Shown here one piece after another: positions 7,447 to 15,854 of a stretch of 64,000 bases of DNA; position 1 is the first letter of the stretch; each line of letters opens with the position of its first letter. Made by a program: the position numbers and the translations under genes. Source of the stretch: Alteribacillus sp041949975 (GTDB lineage Bacteria > Bacillota > Bacilli > Bacillales > Marinococcaceae). The notes beneath the pieces are model-generated. The model did not search any database. It was not told where the DNA came from and worked only from the letters and a program-made list of their open reading frames with translations. The DNA is taken from positions 1 through 64,000 of the forward strand of contig NZ_JBHFQG010000010.1 in the NCBI RefSeq assembly GCF_041949975.1. The letters are read 5' to 3'.

Positions 7447-8229
7447 ATGGAGTATAGTATTGAATTTATAGTCATCATTTTTCTCATTGGCTTTATAGGT
7501 TCTTTTATATCAGGAATGGTTGGTATTGGCGGTTCCATTATTAAATATCCGATGCTTTTATATATTCCTCCTATGCTTGGCTTTGCTGCTTTTACAGCCC
7601 ATGAAGTGTCTGGTATTAGTGCTATTCAGGTGTTGTTTGCAACCACTGGAGGTATTTGGGCGTATCGAAAAGGCGGTTATTTAAATAAAAAATTGATTGT
7701 CTATATGGGAATTGGGATTTTAGCTGGAAGTTTTATTGGCGGTTATGGTTCCAGGTTTATGTCGGAAGGTGGAATTAATCTTATTTACGGACTTCTAGCT
7801 GTTGTTGCCGCGGTTATGATGTTTGTCCCTAAAAAAGGAATTGATGAAACTCCTTTAAATCAAGTAACCTTTAACAAATGGCTTGCTGCATTTCTTGCTT
7901 TCTTAGTAGGCATTGGAGCTGGAATTGTAGGGGCAGCCGGAGCTTTTATTTTAGTGCCAATCATGCTGTTAGTTTTGAAGATCCCTACAAGAATGACAAT
8001 AGCCAGTTCGCTTGCTATTACCTTTATCTCTTCAATAGGCGCTACCACAGGAAAGGTTTTAACTGGCCAAGTCCTTTTCCTTCCGGCTGTAGTTATGATT
8101 ATTGCAAGCTTAATAGCCTCTCATTTAGGCGCTAATGCCGGAAAAAGAGTGAATACAAAAATACTTCAAGGCATTTTGTCGCTGTTAATTTTAGGGACAG
8201 CAATTAAAATTTGGTGGGATATTTTATGA
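7447..8229 (+). CDS. TauE/SafE-family sulfite or anion exporter
   Basis: A 260-residue membrane protein with eight or so hydrophobic segments and the two family half-repeats GFIGSFISGMVGIGGSIIKYP and FLVGIGAGIVGAAGAFILVPIM. TauE family members move sulfite or other sulfur anions across the membrane. I start it at the ATG at 7447, seven bases after AGGAAGAAG, rather than the GTG at 7438. As the last gene of the sulfur cluster it would export sulfite made by the dioxygenase. Confidence 0.88.
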   Translation: MEYSIEFIVIIFLIGFIGSFISGMVGIGGSIIKYPMLLYIPPMLGFAAFTAHEVSGISAIQVLFATTGGIWAYRKGGYLNKKLIVYMGIGILAGSFIGGYGSRFMSEGGINLIYGLLAVVAAVMMFVPKKGIDETPLNQVTFNKWLAAFLAFLVGIGAGIVGAAGAFILVPIMLLVLKIPTRMTIASSLAITFISSIGATTGKVLTGQVLFLPAVVMIIASLIASHLGANAGKRVNTKILQGILSLLILGTAIKIWWDIL

Positions 8230-8252
8230 GATTATTATCGACTTCTATGACG

Positions 8253-8435
8253 TTATGAAATCTCACTTTTGGTTGTTTCAATATACGTTTCTATAGCAGG
8301 ATGAAATTCTTTTTTATAATGGCCTTTCGGGCATGTTTTAATAACTTCTGCAGAGAAAACATTTGATTTCTTAGTAATTAAAGGCTGTTTACATGAAGGG
8401 CAATAATCATGAAGCAGCTTTCTTAACAAAGTCAT
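8253..8435 (-). CDS. Small zinc-ribbon-like protein, function unknown
   Basis: A 60-residue protein with two metal-binding pairs, CPSCK at about 12-16 and a Cys-Pro-x-Gly-His group (TCPKGHYKKEF) near residue 34. The spacing suggests a single zinc ribbon. AAGGAGAG lies upstream of the ATG at 8435. It converges on tauE with 23 bases between the two stops. Similar small proteins occur in Bacillaceae but I know of no assigned function. Confidence 0.75.
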   Translation of the reverse strand: MTLLRKLLHDYCPSCKQPLITKKSNVFSAEVIKTCPKGHYKKEFHPAIETYIETTKSEIS

Positions 8436-8551
8436 TGTACTCTCTCCTTATACAATAAAGCCTATTGGTATACTGTGAATAATACCATGAATAGCTAAGA
8501 ATTTAAAAGGAAAACTAGAGGGAGTTTAAAGCAGATTAGGTTTTAATTATG

Positions 8552-8567
8552 ATACATATTGGGGTAT
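8552..8567. promoter_or_regulatory. CsoR/CstR-type operator-like site before DUF302 gene
   Basis: On the minus strand it reads ATACCCCAATATGTAT, sharing the outer ATACCC and GTAT and the 16-base length with the sites at 3779 and 4079. It lies about 50 bases before the DUF302 start. Confidence 0.4.
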
Positions 8568-8617
8568 AGAATAGAAGGTATAAAAAATGGCACCTAAATA
8601 TGTATAGGAGGGTTAAC

Positions 8618-9001
8618 ATGTTTCACTATACTGTACAAACCGCAAAAGCAGTAGAAGAAGCAACGCAAAGTTTAGAGGAAAGTCTTAAAGAAGAAGGATT
8701 TGGAGTTTTGTGGAACTTCGATTTACAAGGAAAATTGCAAGAAAAAGGGGTAGATTTTAAGGATAACTATAAAATCCTTGAAGTCTGCAATCCGAAAGAA
8801 GCAGAAAAGGTATTAAGTCGCGATAAGTTGGTTGGGAATTTTCTTCCTTGTAAAATTACGGTATTTGAAGAAGAGAATAAAACGAATATTAGTATGCCTA
8901 AACCTACAGTTTTAATCGATTTTATGAATGATGATACTTTAAAAGAAATCGCTCAAGACATTGAACAGCGTATGATAAAATGTATTGACCAGGCAAGCTG
9001 A
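8618..9001 (+). CDS. DUF302 family protein
   Basis: A 127-residue protein matching DUF302: FHYTVQTAKAVEEATQSLEESL, GFGVLWNFDLQGKLQEKG, YKILEVCNPKEAEKVLS, and the NFLPCKITVFEEE strand. The role of the family is unknown; it often occurs near sulfur or metal stress genes. The ATG at 8618 is chosen for AGGAGGG 6 bases upstream; the upstream in-frame ATG at 8600 has none. An operator-like site at 8552 hints at control with the sulfur cluster. Confidence 0.88.
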   Translation: MFHYTVQTAKAVEEATQSLEESLKEEGFGVLWNFDLQGKLQEKGVDFKDNYKILEVCNPKEAEKVLSRDKLVGNFLPCKITVFEEENKTNISMPKPTVLIDFMNDDTLKEIAQDIEQRMIKCIDQAS

Positions 9002-9042
9002 CCCCAGAAGATAGAATTTAATTTGAAAGAACTGAATGTTGT

Positions 9043-9075
9043 GACTCCGGTTTGTCGTGCCGGAGTCCATTTTTT
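9043..9075 (+). terminator. Intrinsic terminator after DUF302 gene
   Basis: GACTCCGG pairs perfectly with CCGGAGTC around a 9-base loop and is followed by CATTTTTT. Confidence 0.85.
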
Positions 9076-9163
9076 GGCTTGAACTTCATTTGTCTTCATA
9101 AAAAATTAACATAAAGATTTTATACTTAGTGAGAAACCAAGAAAAAGAATAGGTGGATGTACA

Positions 9164-9847
9164 TTGGATGGAATTTGGCAGGTTGGACCATTGATCATTC
9201 ATAAAGAATGGGTAGTTATTATTGTTTCCTATATTTTAACGGCTGCTCTGCTTCATTATTTAGCGTATTTTCCAGAATACAAGAAAACACAAACAGATAT
9301 AGCCGGCAATGTATTGTTTTTGTTTATCGTTGTGTATCAGCTTTCATCATTTATATTTTATTTTCCGTTGACATGGCAGGATCCTATGGCAGTACTAGCT
9401 TCCCCAGGGTCTTGGAAAGAATGGACCATTGCATGGGCTGCTGGTGGGGTGTATTTATATATTTTTTCTCGACCGGTTAAGTCTTTATTTTTTCAACTGG
9501 CTGTATATGTGTTTTTAACCTTTTTGCTGACTGAATTTTTCTATACAGCTTTTTACACTTATACTCAACCAGCAACCATTCATTCGTTTTATCAAATGTC
9601 GATTGCAGCAGCAACTTTTTTCACTTTCACGTTCCTGAGGAAAAAGTTAACGTATGAACGCTTGCTTTATCTGCTGTTATTATTGTACAGCCTGTCGATG
9701 ATCATGATGAACCTGATCTCTTCAGCCAAAATGTTATTTATATACATGCCTCAAGAGCCTTTCTTTGGTGCTGCAGCTATTGCTCTGATTGGCTTTATAA
9801 GACTCTTTATGAAATGGGGGGGATTTACAATTGATCGAAACGAGTGA
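9164..9847 (+). CDS. Polytopic membrane protein, linked to ccdA
   Basis: A 227-residue hydrophobic protein with about seven membrane segments; no motif that I recognise. The TTG start at 9164 follows AGGTGGA. Its 3' end overlaps ccdA by 17 bases, so translation is probably coupled and the protein likely works with the thiol-redox genes that follow. It could be a partner or electron-transfer subunit of the CcdA system, but that rests only on position. Confidence 0.75.
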   Translation: MDGIWQVGPLIIHKEWVVIIVSYILTAALLHYLAYFPEYKKTQTDIAGNVLFLFIVVYQLSSFIFYFPLTWQDPMAVLASPGSWKEWTIAWAAGGVYLYIFSRPVKSLFFQLAVYVFLTFLLTEFFYTAFYTYTQPATIHSFYQMSIAAATFFTFTFLRKKLTYERLLYLLLLLYSLSMIMMNLISSAKMLFIYMPQEPFFGAAAIALIGFIRLFMKWGGFTIDRNE

Positions 9848-10574
9848 TGTTACATTATGGCTTGCTTTATGGGCAGGTGTCATTTCTTTTATATCACCAT
9901 GTACACTTCCGCTCTTCCCTGCTTATTTATCTTATATCACAGGCATAGGAGTCAAGGATTTGCAGCACCATCAGAACAAAGAAATCCGTTTAAAAGTGCT
10001 GGCGCATTCTATGTTTTTCTTAGCAGGTATTTCTACGGTGTTTTTAGGGCTTGGTTTAGGAGCTTCCTATGCTGGACAGTTTGTAAATAGCTTTTTGAGA
10101 GGGGATAGCGGTCTCCTCATACAACGTATCAGTGGTGTATTTATCATTTTAATGGGCTTATACATAGCGGGATGGTTAAATATAAAATGGTTTTCCAAAG
10201 AGAAACGTTTTCGATTTACAAGTAAACCAGCAGGTTACCTGGGGACTGTTTTAGTAGGGATTGGATTTGCAGCAGGCTGGACACCTTGCATTGGTCCAAT
10301 TTTTGCTTCCATATTAGTGCTTGCAGCCTCAAACCCTTCATCTGGATTAGTATACACTGTTTTTTACATAATAGGGTTTTCTCTGCCTTTTTTAATCCTC
10401 GGGTTCTTTGCAGGCTCAACAAAATGGATCTTAAAATATTCGCCTGTAATCATGAAAGCAGGCGGTGTTCTTTTAATTATTATGGGAATCTTGCTTTATT
10501 CAGGGGAGTTAACACGTTTATCGATTTATTTATTGCGTCTCGTAGAGGGTACGTGGTTTGACCAATTAGGTTAA
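9831..10574 (+). CDS. ccdA: CcdA/DsbD-family membrane thiol-disulfide reductase
   Basis: A 247-residue protein with six or seven membrane segments. Two conserved Cys lie in FISPCTLPLFPAYLSYITG (Cys24) and FAAGWTPCIGPIFAS (Cys153), the redox pair that carries electrons from cytosolic thioredoxin to extracytoplasmic thiol proteins, here presumably the ResA-like protein downstream. It starts at a TTG at 9831 behind GGGGGG. CcdA is needed for cytochrome c maturation and for some spore-envelope thiol chemistry. Confidence 0.9.
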   Translation: MIETSDVTLWLALWAGVISFISPCTLPLFPAYLSYITGIGVKDLQHHQNKEIRLKVLAHSMFFLAGISTVFLGLGLGASYAGQFVNSFLRGDSGLLIQRISGVFIILMGLYIAGWLNIKWFSKEKRFRFTSKPAGYLGTVLVGIGFAAGWTPCIGPIFASILVLAASNPSSGLVYTVFYIIGFSLPFLILGFFAGSTKWILKYSPVIMKAGGVLLIIMGILLYSGELTRLSIYLLRLVEGTWFDQLG

Positions 10575-10596
10575 AGATAGAGGAGGTTATAAGTAT

Positions 10597-11202
10597 ATGA
10601 GAACAGTGATAATTGGTGCTATACTATTAGCAATGCTGGGATGGGCTTTTTATGAAGTCATAATTACCGAGGAAGAAGCTCAGGAGCCGGATACAAACAT
10701 AACTGGTGAAGAAGAAGCGGCAGATGAATTTCAGCTTCAGGATGAATCAGAGGAAATGGCAGAACCGGGAGAACAGGGAAATTGGCTGCAAACAGAAGAA
10801 GAAGCTCCTGACTTTTCGCTGGAAACATTAAATGGGGAAGAAATGTCTTTGTCGGACTATCGAGGAGAGAAAGTGATGATAAATTTCTGGGCTACATGGT
10901 GTCCGCCATGTCGTGCCGAAATGCCGGATATGCAAGAATTTTATGCAGATCATGATGTGAAAATACTTGCTGTTAATTTAACGCAAACAGAAGCAGGATT
11001 AAGTGAAGTCGAATCTTTTGCAGAAGATCTTGGTATAACGTTTCCGCTTCTTTTGGATGAAGAAGTGAAAGTGGCCAATGACTATGGCATTCAACCGATC
11101 CCTACATCCTTTTTTGTCGATACAAAAGGAGTTATTAAGCATATTAATGTGGGGCCGATGAATTACGATATGATGGTTAATGAATTGGAAAATATGGATT
11201 AA
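10597..11202 (+). CDS. ResA/TlpA-like membrane-anchored thioredoxin
   Basis: A 201-residue protein: one N-terminal membrane segment (about 4-20), an acidic linker (24-70, rich in Glu), then a thioredoxin fold with FWATWCPPCRAEMP (Cys102, Cys105) and the cis-proline region QPIPTSFFVD. It works outside the membrane, reduced by CcdA, and reduces target disulfides such as those of apocytochrome c. AGGAGG lies upstream and the gene follows ccdA by 22 bases. The acidic linker fits a halophile's surface proteins. Confidence 0.9.
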   Translation: MRTVIIGAILLAMLGWAFYEVIITEEEAQEPDTNITGEEEAADEFQLQDESEEMAEPGEQGNWLQTEEEAPDFSLETLNGEEMSLSDYRGEKVMINFWATWCPPCRAEMPDMQEFYADHDVKILAVNLTQTEAGLSEVESFAEDLGITFPLLLDEEVKVANDYGIQPIPTSFFVDTKGVIKHINVGPMNYDMMVNELENMD

Positions 11203-11232
11203 GGAAAAAGTCGTAAATAATGAGGTGAAAAA

Positions 11233-11910
11233 ATGCAGCAAACTATACTTGTTGTGGAAGACGACCTCATGATTCAAAATCTGGTTAAAATATATTTGGA
11301 AAACGAGGGTTATGACGTAATAACAGCTTCTGATGGGGAAGAAGCATTGAAAATTATTACAGAAGAAGAACCGTGTTTGATGATCCTGGATCTAATGCTG
11401 CCCAAGCGTTCTGGAGAAGAAGTCTGCAGGTGGGTGCGTGATCGACAGTTAGATTTGGCCATATTGATGCTGACCGCTAAAGTGAGCAGCCGCGAAAAAA
11501 TAGCCGGCTTGAAAATGGGCGCAGACGATTATGTTATTAAACCATTCAGCCCAGAGGAGCTAGTAGTTCGTGTGGAGACAATTTTAAGAAGAACGGGCCA
11601 TACTTGCCAGAGGCTTACTTACAATAGATTAACAATCAGGCCGCGAAAGGGAGAAGCAGCACTTTACGGTCAGCTCCTCTCCCTTACAAAAATTGAATTT
11701 ACCCTGCTGTATCATTTTATGCGCTATCCAAATACACTCTTTTCAAGAGAACAGCTTTTGGAACAGGTCTACCCTTTGACGGAAAATATCGTTCAGGACC
11801 GGACGGTTGACGTCCATATTAAACATCTGCGCGAGAAAATAGAAGAAAACCCTTCATCTCCACAACGAATAATTACTGTAAGAGGAATGGGGTATAAATT
11901 TGTCGTCTAA
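11233..11910 (+). CDS. OmpR/PhoB-family response regulator
   Basis: A 225-residue regulator: receiver domain 1-120 with VVEDD, phosphoacceptor Asp53 in LMILDLMLPKRSGEE, TAK and VIKPFSPEEL; then a winged helix DNA-binding domain with LTKIEFTLLYHFMR, RTVDVHIKHLREKI and RGMGYKF. AGGTGA precedes the ATG. It overlaps the kinase gene by 11 bases, showing a translational pair. Being downstream of ccdA and the ResA-like gene, it may control thiol or respiratory genes, as ResD does, but its targets are not visible here. Confidence 0.9.
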   Translation: MQQTILVVEDDLMIQNLVKIYLENEGYDVITASDGEEALKIITEEEPCLMILDLMLPKRSGEEVCRWVRDRQLDLAILMLTAKVSSREKIAGLKMGADDYVIKPFSPEELVVRVETILRRTGHTCQRLTYNRLTIRPRKGEAALYGQLLSLTKIEFTLLYHFMRYPNTLFSREQLLEQVYPLTENIVQDRTVDVHIKHLREKIEENPSSPQRIITVRGMGYKFVV

Positions 11911-12979
11911 AAAAGTATTTATGTCTTCTGTTTCTCTTATTAGTCGGTTAACCCTGGGGAATATGCTAGTTGTCATTATGCTTCTTGGAGTCAGTGGTTT
12001 CATGGTTTATCAATTTGCTTGCCAGCTTGTCAGTGATATTAACGGGGTAAATTCAACTCAACAGCAAGCATTTAATGAAGCACTGCTCCAATATGTGCTT
12101 CTTATTCTAGTTATTTCTGCATTATCAGGAAGTATTTTTTATTTTTATTATGTGAAAAAAGTCATTAATCCCATCCGAAAATTAGCTGAGTCTACAGAAG
12201 AACTTTTGAAAGGCGAGTTCCCGCAAACCATTCAATCGAAAGATAACAATGAGATCAGCAGATTAACCAATCATTTTAATAGTTTGTCTAACAAACTTCA
12301 GCATATAGAAGAATCAAGAGAACGGTTTGTTGCAGATATGGCTCATGAGCTCAGAACTCCTTTATCGAACATTAATGGTTATTTAGAAGGACTGAAAAAA
12401 GGAATTATAAAAGGGGATGCCGACCTTTATCATGCCCTTCATAATGAATCAGTCCGTCTTATTCATATGGTGGATGAATTATACAAGCTTTCCGAGTGGG
12501 AAATAGAATTATCCGGACAAGAGATTCAAAGAGAAAAAATAAATATTAAGGAATTTATTAAACAAGCAGTAACACTATTTCAATGGGAATTTGAAGAAAA
12601 AGGAATAAAAGTAAAAGTAGAAATAGAAGAAAAAGAACTCTTCATTGACCCGGAGGAAATGCAAAAAGTAATACTCAATTTAATTCAAAATGCTATTGAG
12701 CACCGACATCATCAATCCCCTATTTTTATCGAAGGAACCGTGAAAGATTCAAACTATATAATCAATATTGCGGTAGAGGGTAAACCTATCCCTTCGGAAG
12801 CTCAATCAAAAATTTTTGAAAGGCATTACCAGATGGAGGATTCAAATCATTCAACTCGCAGAAAAAAAGGAATTGGGCTTGCCATTGTAAAAGAAGTCGT
12901 TAAAAAACATGGCGGGGAAGCAGGGTTGACTTCGAGCGGAAGCCTTCACCATTTTTGGTGTACTCTTCCCTTTGATTAA
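11900..12979 (+). CDS. Sensor histidine kinase (HAMP-HisKA-HATPase)
   Basis: A 359-residue membrane kinase: two membrane segments (about 18-42 and 63-88) with a very short external loop, HAMP, HisKA with phosphoacceptor His149 in ADMAHELRTPLSN, N box NLIQNAIEHR and G box KGIGLAIVKEVV. The external loop is only about 20 residues, so it may sense a signal in the membrane. The TTG start at 11900 has GAGGAATGGGG upstream and lies inside the regulator gene. The usual G1 motif DxGxG is replaced by EGKPIP, which may weaken ATP binding. Confidence 0.88.
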   Translation: MSSKKVFMSSVSLISRLTLGNMLVVIMLLGVSGFMVYQFACQLVSDINGVNSTQQQAFNEALLQYVLLILVISALSGSIFYFYYVKKVINPIRKLAESTEELLKGEFPQTIQSKDNNEISRLTNHFNSLSNKLQHIEESRERFVADMAHELRTPLSNINGYLEGLKKGIIKGDADLYHALHNESVRLIHMVDELYKLSEWEIELSGQEIQREKINIKEFIKQAVTLFQWEFEEKGIKVKVEIEEKELFIDPEEMQKVILNLIQNAIEHRHHQSPIFIEGTVKDSNYIINIAVEGKPIPSEAQSKIFERHYQMEDSNHSTRRKKGIGLAIVKEVVKKHGGEAGLTSSGSLHHFWCTLPFD

Positions 12980-12984
12980 TCTAA

Positions 12985-13034
12985 AAAAAGAAACATATTG
13001 GAATGCGCAGCAGCATTCAATATGTTTCTTTTTT
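12985..13034 (+). terminator. Strong terminator after the two-component operon
   Basis: A stem of about 19 bp with one bulge (AAGAAACATATTG...CAATATGTTTCTT) followed by TTTTATT. Confidence 0.85.
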
Positions 13035-13231
13035 ATTCAAAAAATTATTTATTAATACCCAATAGAAAGGTTCTGTGATATTAGTCCTGAACCATTGGTT
13101 AGAAGTTAAGTCTTTCTAAAATCAGTGAATGCCTTCCTTAGTAACAGAAAATGTGAGAAAATAAAATAATTCATGTGAAAGTGTTTATATATTACGAAAA
13201 TATTAAAAAGTTGCAAGGAAGGAAACGAAAA

Positions 13232-14863
13232 ATGAAAGATTTTAGTAAATATATAAAAGAGTCTCACCTGAATTGCAGGGAATATTTCAACTTAAATCCA
13301 GAGGATACCCCTTATTTATATTCTGTTTTGACTAAAGAACAGCTGCAATCGAAACAACAGATATATGCTAAAGTGCTTAATGTCGCTAAGCATTTTATGA
13401 AAAGGCTTATTAATAACGTAGATGGAATCCCTGTATTAGTGGTAACCACGGATGATGAAGGGTATCTATTAGATATTTATGGCGATGAAACAATAAAAGG
13501 GATGATTGATAAACTGGGGATTACTGTTGGCGCCAGTTTTACTGAAGAAGATGCCGGCACAAACGCCGTGTCTCTTGCCTTAAAACATAGGGAACCGGTA
13601 GCAGTGATTGGAGAAGAGCACTTCCATTATTACTTGTCAGAAACTGCTTGCTATTCAGCCCCGTTTTTTTACACAGAGGATAGGGAATTACTGGGGACAG
13701 TATCTATTATGTCGACAACGGAACATGCGACTTCTTTTCATCTTGGAATGTTAATATCAGCAGTAGATACCATTGAAAGAGAAATTGAGCTGCAGCAAAA
13801 AAATCATAAGCTTAACTTATTAAACCAAGTAATTATTAATTCGACTCCTTTAGGCGTAATAATGACAGACAGCTATGGCAGATATCTTGAATTTAATGCA
13901 GGAGCAGAAAAAATTACAGGTGTTAGCAAGGAAAAAATTTTAAAGGTAAAAGTACGGCAGGTAATAGGAATCGATGAATATATAAAGTATGTTCTCGAAT
14001 CAGGTAATAAAGTGGAAGATGTAGAGATCTCTTTTCCTGCAAACGATTCAAAAAGACAAAAGGTTTGTCTATTAGATGTTTTTCCGCTTTATGACAAAGA
14101 GCAAATGATTGGGTCTTTTGCTCAGTTTCGAGATTTAACTTCTTATCATCATTTACAAAAACAAGTGATTCAATCAGAAAAGTTATCAGCGATTGGAAAA
14201 TTAGGTACTGGATTAGCTCATGAAATACGAAACCCCATTACCTCTATCATTGGACTGAGTCAGCTTCTAAAAGAGAATAATAACCAAAATAAATATCTTG
14301 AGGTCATAACAGCCGAGTTAGAAAGAATGAAAAGTTTGGTGAACCAATTCGTTTCTCTAGGAAAACCTATAGAATTAAACCGTGAGCTCTGTGATATATG
14401 TGAACTGGTTAAAAATACTGTTGATTTGATGACAAGTGATGCCCGTCTTCATAATTGTGATATTCACTTCAAGGCAACAACCTCTAGCTGCAGTATTAAG
14501 ATAGATGAAGCTCAAATGAAACAAGTCCTCATCAATTTTATAAAAAATGCTTTTGAAGCAATGCCGTTTGGGGGCAGGATCGACATTGAAATGTCTTCCC
14601 AACCCGAACAAAATAAGGTCCACCTTGCTATCAAGGATGAAGGAAAAGGAATGACGCAAGAAGAAGTTGATTATTTAGGAACGCCATTTTTTACAACGAA
14701 ACAAAGCGGCCTTGGTATGGGTCTGCCTGTTTGTTTTGATATTGTTAAATCTCATCAAGGTAAAATTGAAATTGATTCAAAAAAAGGAAGTGGAACCACA
14801 GTACATGTAATTCTTCCTATTAATCATCTAAAAGAAATAGATCTGTATGAAAAAAGCATATAG
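13232..14863 (+). CDS. PAS-containing sensor histidine kinase with GAF-like N-terminal domain
   Basis: A 543-residue soluble kinase. Residues 1-190 resemble the N-terminal sensor of AcoR-type activators (PVLVVTTDDEGYLLDIYGDETI, GASFTEEDAGTNAVSLAL, EHFHYYLSETACYSAPFF). A PAS domain follows at about 205-320 (NSTPLGVIMTDSYGRYLEFNAGAEKITG), then HisKA with GTGLAHEIRNPITS and HATPase with NFIKNAFEAMP, DEGKGM and GLGMGLPV. Start: ATG at 13232 behind AAGGAAGG; a GTG at 13175 lacks one. No membrane segment is seen, so it senses a cytosolic cue, perhaps a metabolite or redox state. No partner regulator is adjacent; it may feed the sporulation phosphorelay, as other orphan kinases of bacilli do. Confidence 0.88.
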   Translation: MKDFSKYIKESHLNCREYFNLNPEDTPYLYSVLTKEQLQSKQQIYAKVLNVAKHFMKRLINNVDGIPVLVVTTDDEGYLLDIYGDETIKGMIDKLGITVGASFTEEDAGTNAVSLALKHREPVAVIGEEHFHYYLSETACYSAPFFYTEDRELLGTVSIMSTTEHATSFHLGMLISAVDTIEREIELQQKNHKLNLLNQVIINSTPLGVIMTDSYGRYLEFNAGAEKITGVSKEKILKVKVRQVIGIDEYIKYVLESGNKVEDVEISFPANDSKRQKVCLLDVFPLYDKEQMIGSFAQFRDLTSYHHLQKQVIQSEKLSAIGKLGTGLAHEIRNPITSIIGLSQLLKENNNQNKYLEVITAELERMKSLVNQFVSLGKPIELNRELCDICELVKNTVDLMTSDARLHNCDIHFKATTSSCSIKIDEAQMKQVLINFIKNAFEAMPFGGRIDIEMSSQPEQNKVHLAIKDEGKGMTQEEVDYLGTPFFTTKQSGLGMGLPVCFDIVKSHQGKIEIDSKKGSGTTVHVILPINHLKEIDLYEKSI

Positions 14864-14897
14864 GCTTTTCATAATAAATCTCTTTATTAGTAAAGAG

Positions 14898-15144
14898 GGG
14901 GCTGTCTCAAAAGGTTAGTTGGTTATCTAGCAACTGGAATATGTGAGACTTCAGCGGGAAAAGCGGCAGTGTGAAGACCCCGCAGTAAGCGTTTTTTGCT
15001 CACGAGGAGGCTGAGCCGTCGTCCGCGGCAAAGAAGACACTACGAGAACGAGCAAAGAGAGTTGGAGTAGATGTCGCACTTGTGCCCTGAGGGTGAAAGC
15101 GAGTATATTCCAGTTGGGTTTGCTTATGAAACAGCTGCCTACTA
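14898..15144. repeat. Bacillaceae intergenic repeat with terminal inverted repeats (MITE-like)
   Basis: A roughly 250-base block containing the typical strings AGCGGGAAAAGCGG, GAAGACCCCGCAG, ACGAGGAGGCTGAG, CGTCCGCGG and AGTATATTCCAGTTG, which I recognise from dispersed non-coding repeats of Bacillus-related genomes. Its ends GGGGCTGTCTCA and TGAAACAGCTGCC form an imperfect inverted repeat. No frame codes for a protein. GC content is clearly higher than that of the flanks. Confidence 0.7.
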
Positions 15145-15531
15145 GAGAGACTCCTTTAAGATGGATAAGGGTTATACATTTCAGGTAACACTAACCAGTT
15201 TACGTACTATTGAAATCCCCATTCTCCGGCTGATATTAAGATGGTAGAAATCAAAAAATTCACCTTTTTTTGCTGCGTTCAAACCTTTTATTCTTCTATT
15301 TTATTTTAGACTGTTTTCCTAACATCTGTAGGTAAGAAGCAGGTTGTGATGACCAGTATTTATCTCAGCTTAGAATTTTTTATATTGGGAAAGTCACTAA
15401 GCGTGATAGTCGGTGTGTTGCTGTATGCTGTTCGAGTTGAAGTGCCGCAGGGAGAATGAGAAAGTTGAACGATGCATCCATGTATTTTTTATATTATTAG
15501 TGTTTTGTAGTTAAGAAACACTTTCTGTACC
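15145..15531. other. 387 bases without a recognisable gene
   Basis: No gene with a ribosome site is seen. A 35-codon frame at about 15350 (MTSIYLSLEFFILGKSLS...) is hydrophobic and could be the tail of a lost membrane protein, but I cannot assign it. Confidence 0.4.
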
Positions 15532-15567
15532 CTTCTCGTTTAATCAAACGTTTGATTAAACGAGAAG
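15532..15567. repeat. Perfect 36-bp palindrome containing AATCAAACGTTTGATT (copy 2 of 3)
   Basis: Eighteen-base arms with no spacer and no mismatch. The central 16 bases are identical to the sites at 2746 and 42385; the outer arms are CTTCTCGTTT and its complement. It sits exactly where homology to ectoine hydroxylase ends. It could be an extended operator, a cruciform, or the product of an inverted duplication at a deletion end. Confidence 0.8.
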
Positions 15568-15751
15568 AGCTCGGAAAAACCCTTCAGGTCCTTATCGGTT
15601 AATGGACCATCTGCAAATTCAGGGTTCTGGTGAATCACAGGGTCTTTCCTTTCCATAATTTTAGCCTGCTGTCCTTGTCTGGAAGGATACTTATCAGCGA
15701 ATATCAATGATTTGCATTGTTTTGTTCCGCTGCTTGGTAATTATATTGCAT
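15560..15751 (-). pseudogene. ectD: Ectoine hydroxylase EctD, N-terminal remnant
   Basis: On the minus strand a ribosome site (AAAAGGAG) and ATG at 15751 open a short frame. After a frameshift, the next frame gives KYPSRQGQQAKIMERKDPV followed by a GPLTDKDL segment, which matches the N-terminus of EctD (pattern LYPSRxxxxPKIxERxDPV...GPLxxEQL). EctD is the 2-oxoglutarate-dependent dioxygenase that makes 5-hydroxyectoine. Only about 60 of some 300 residues remain and the iron-binding residues are lost. The remnant ends in the 36-bp palindrome. It shows that an ancestor made hydroxyectoine; an intact copy elsewhere cannot be excluded. Confidence 0.75.
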
Positions 15752-15854
15752 TATAGTAAAACTCCTTTTCTGTAAAAATTAACTTAACTCTATTTAAATG
15801 CTGCCAAATCAATTGTTAAAAGAGCCTGTCCGAATTTAACCACCTCCATGTAGT

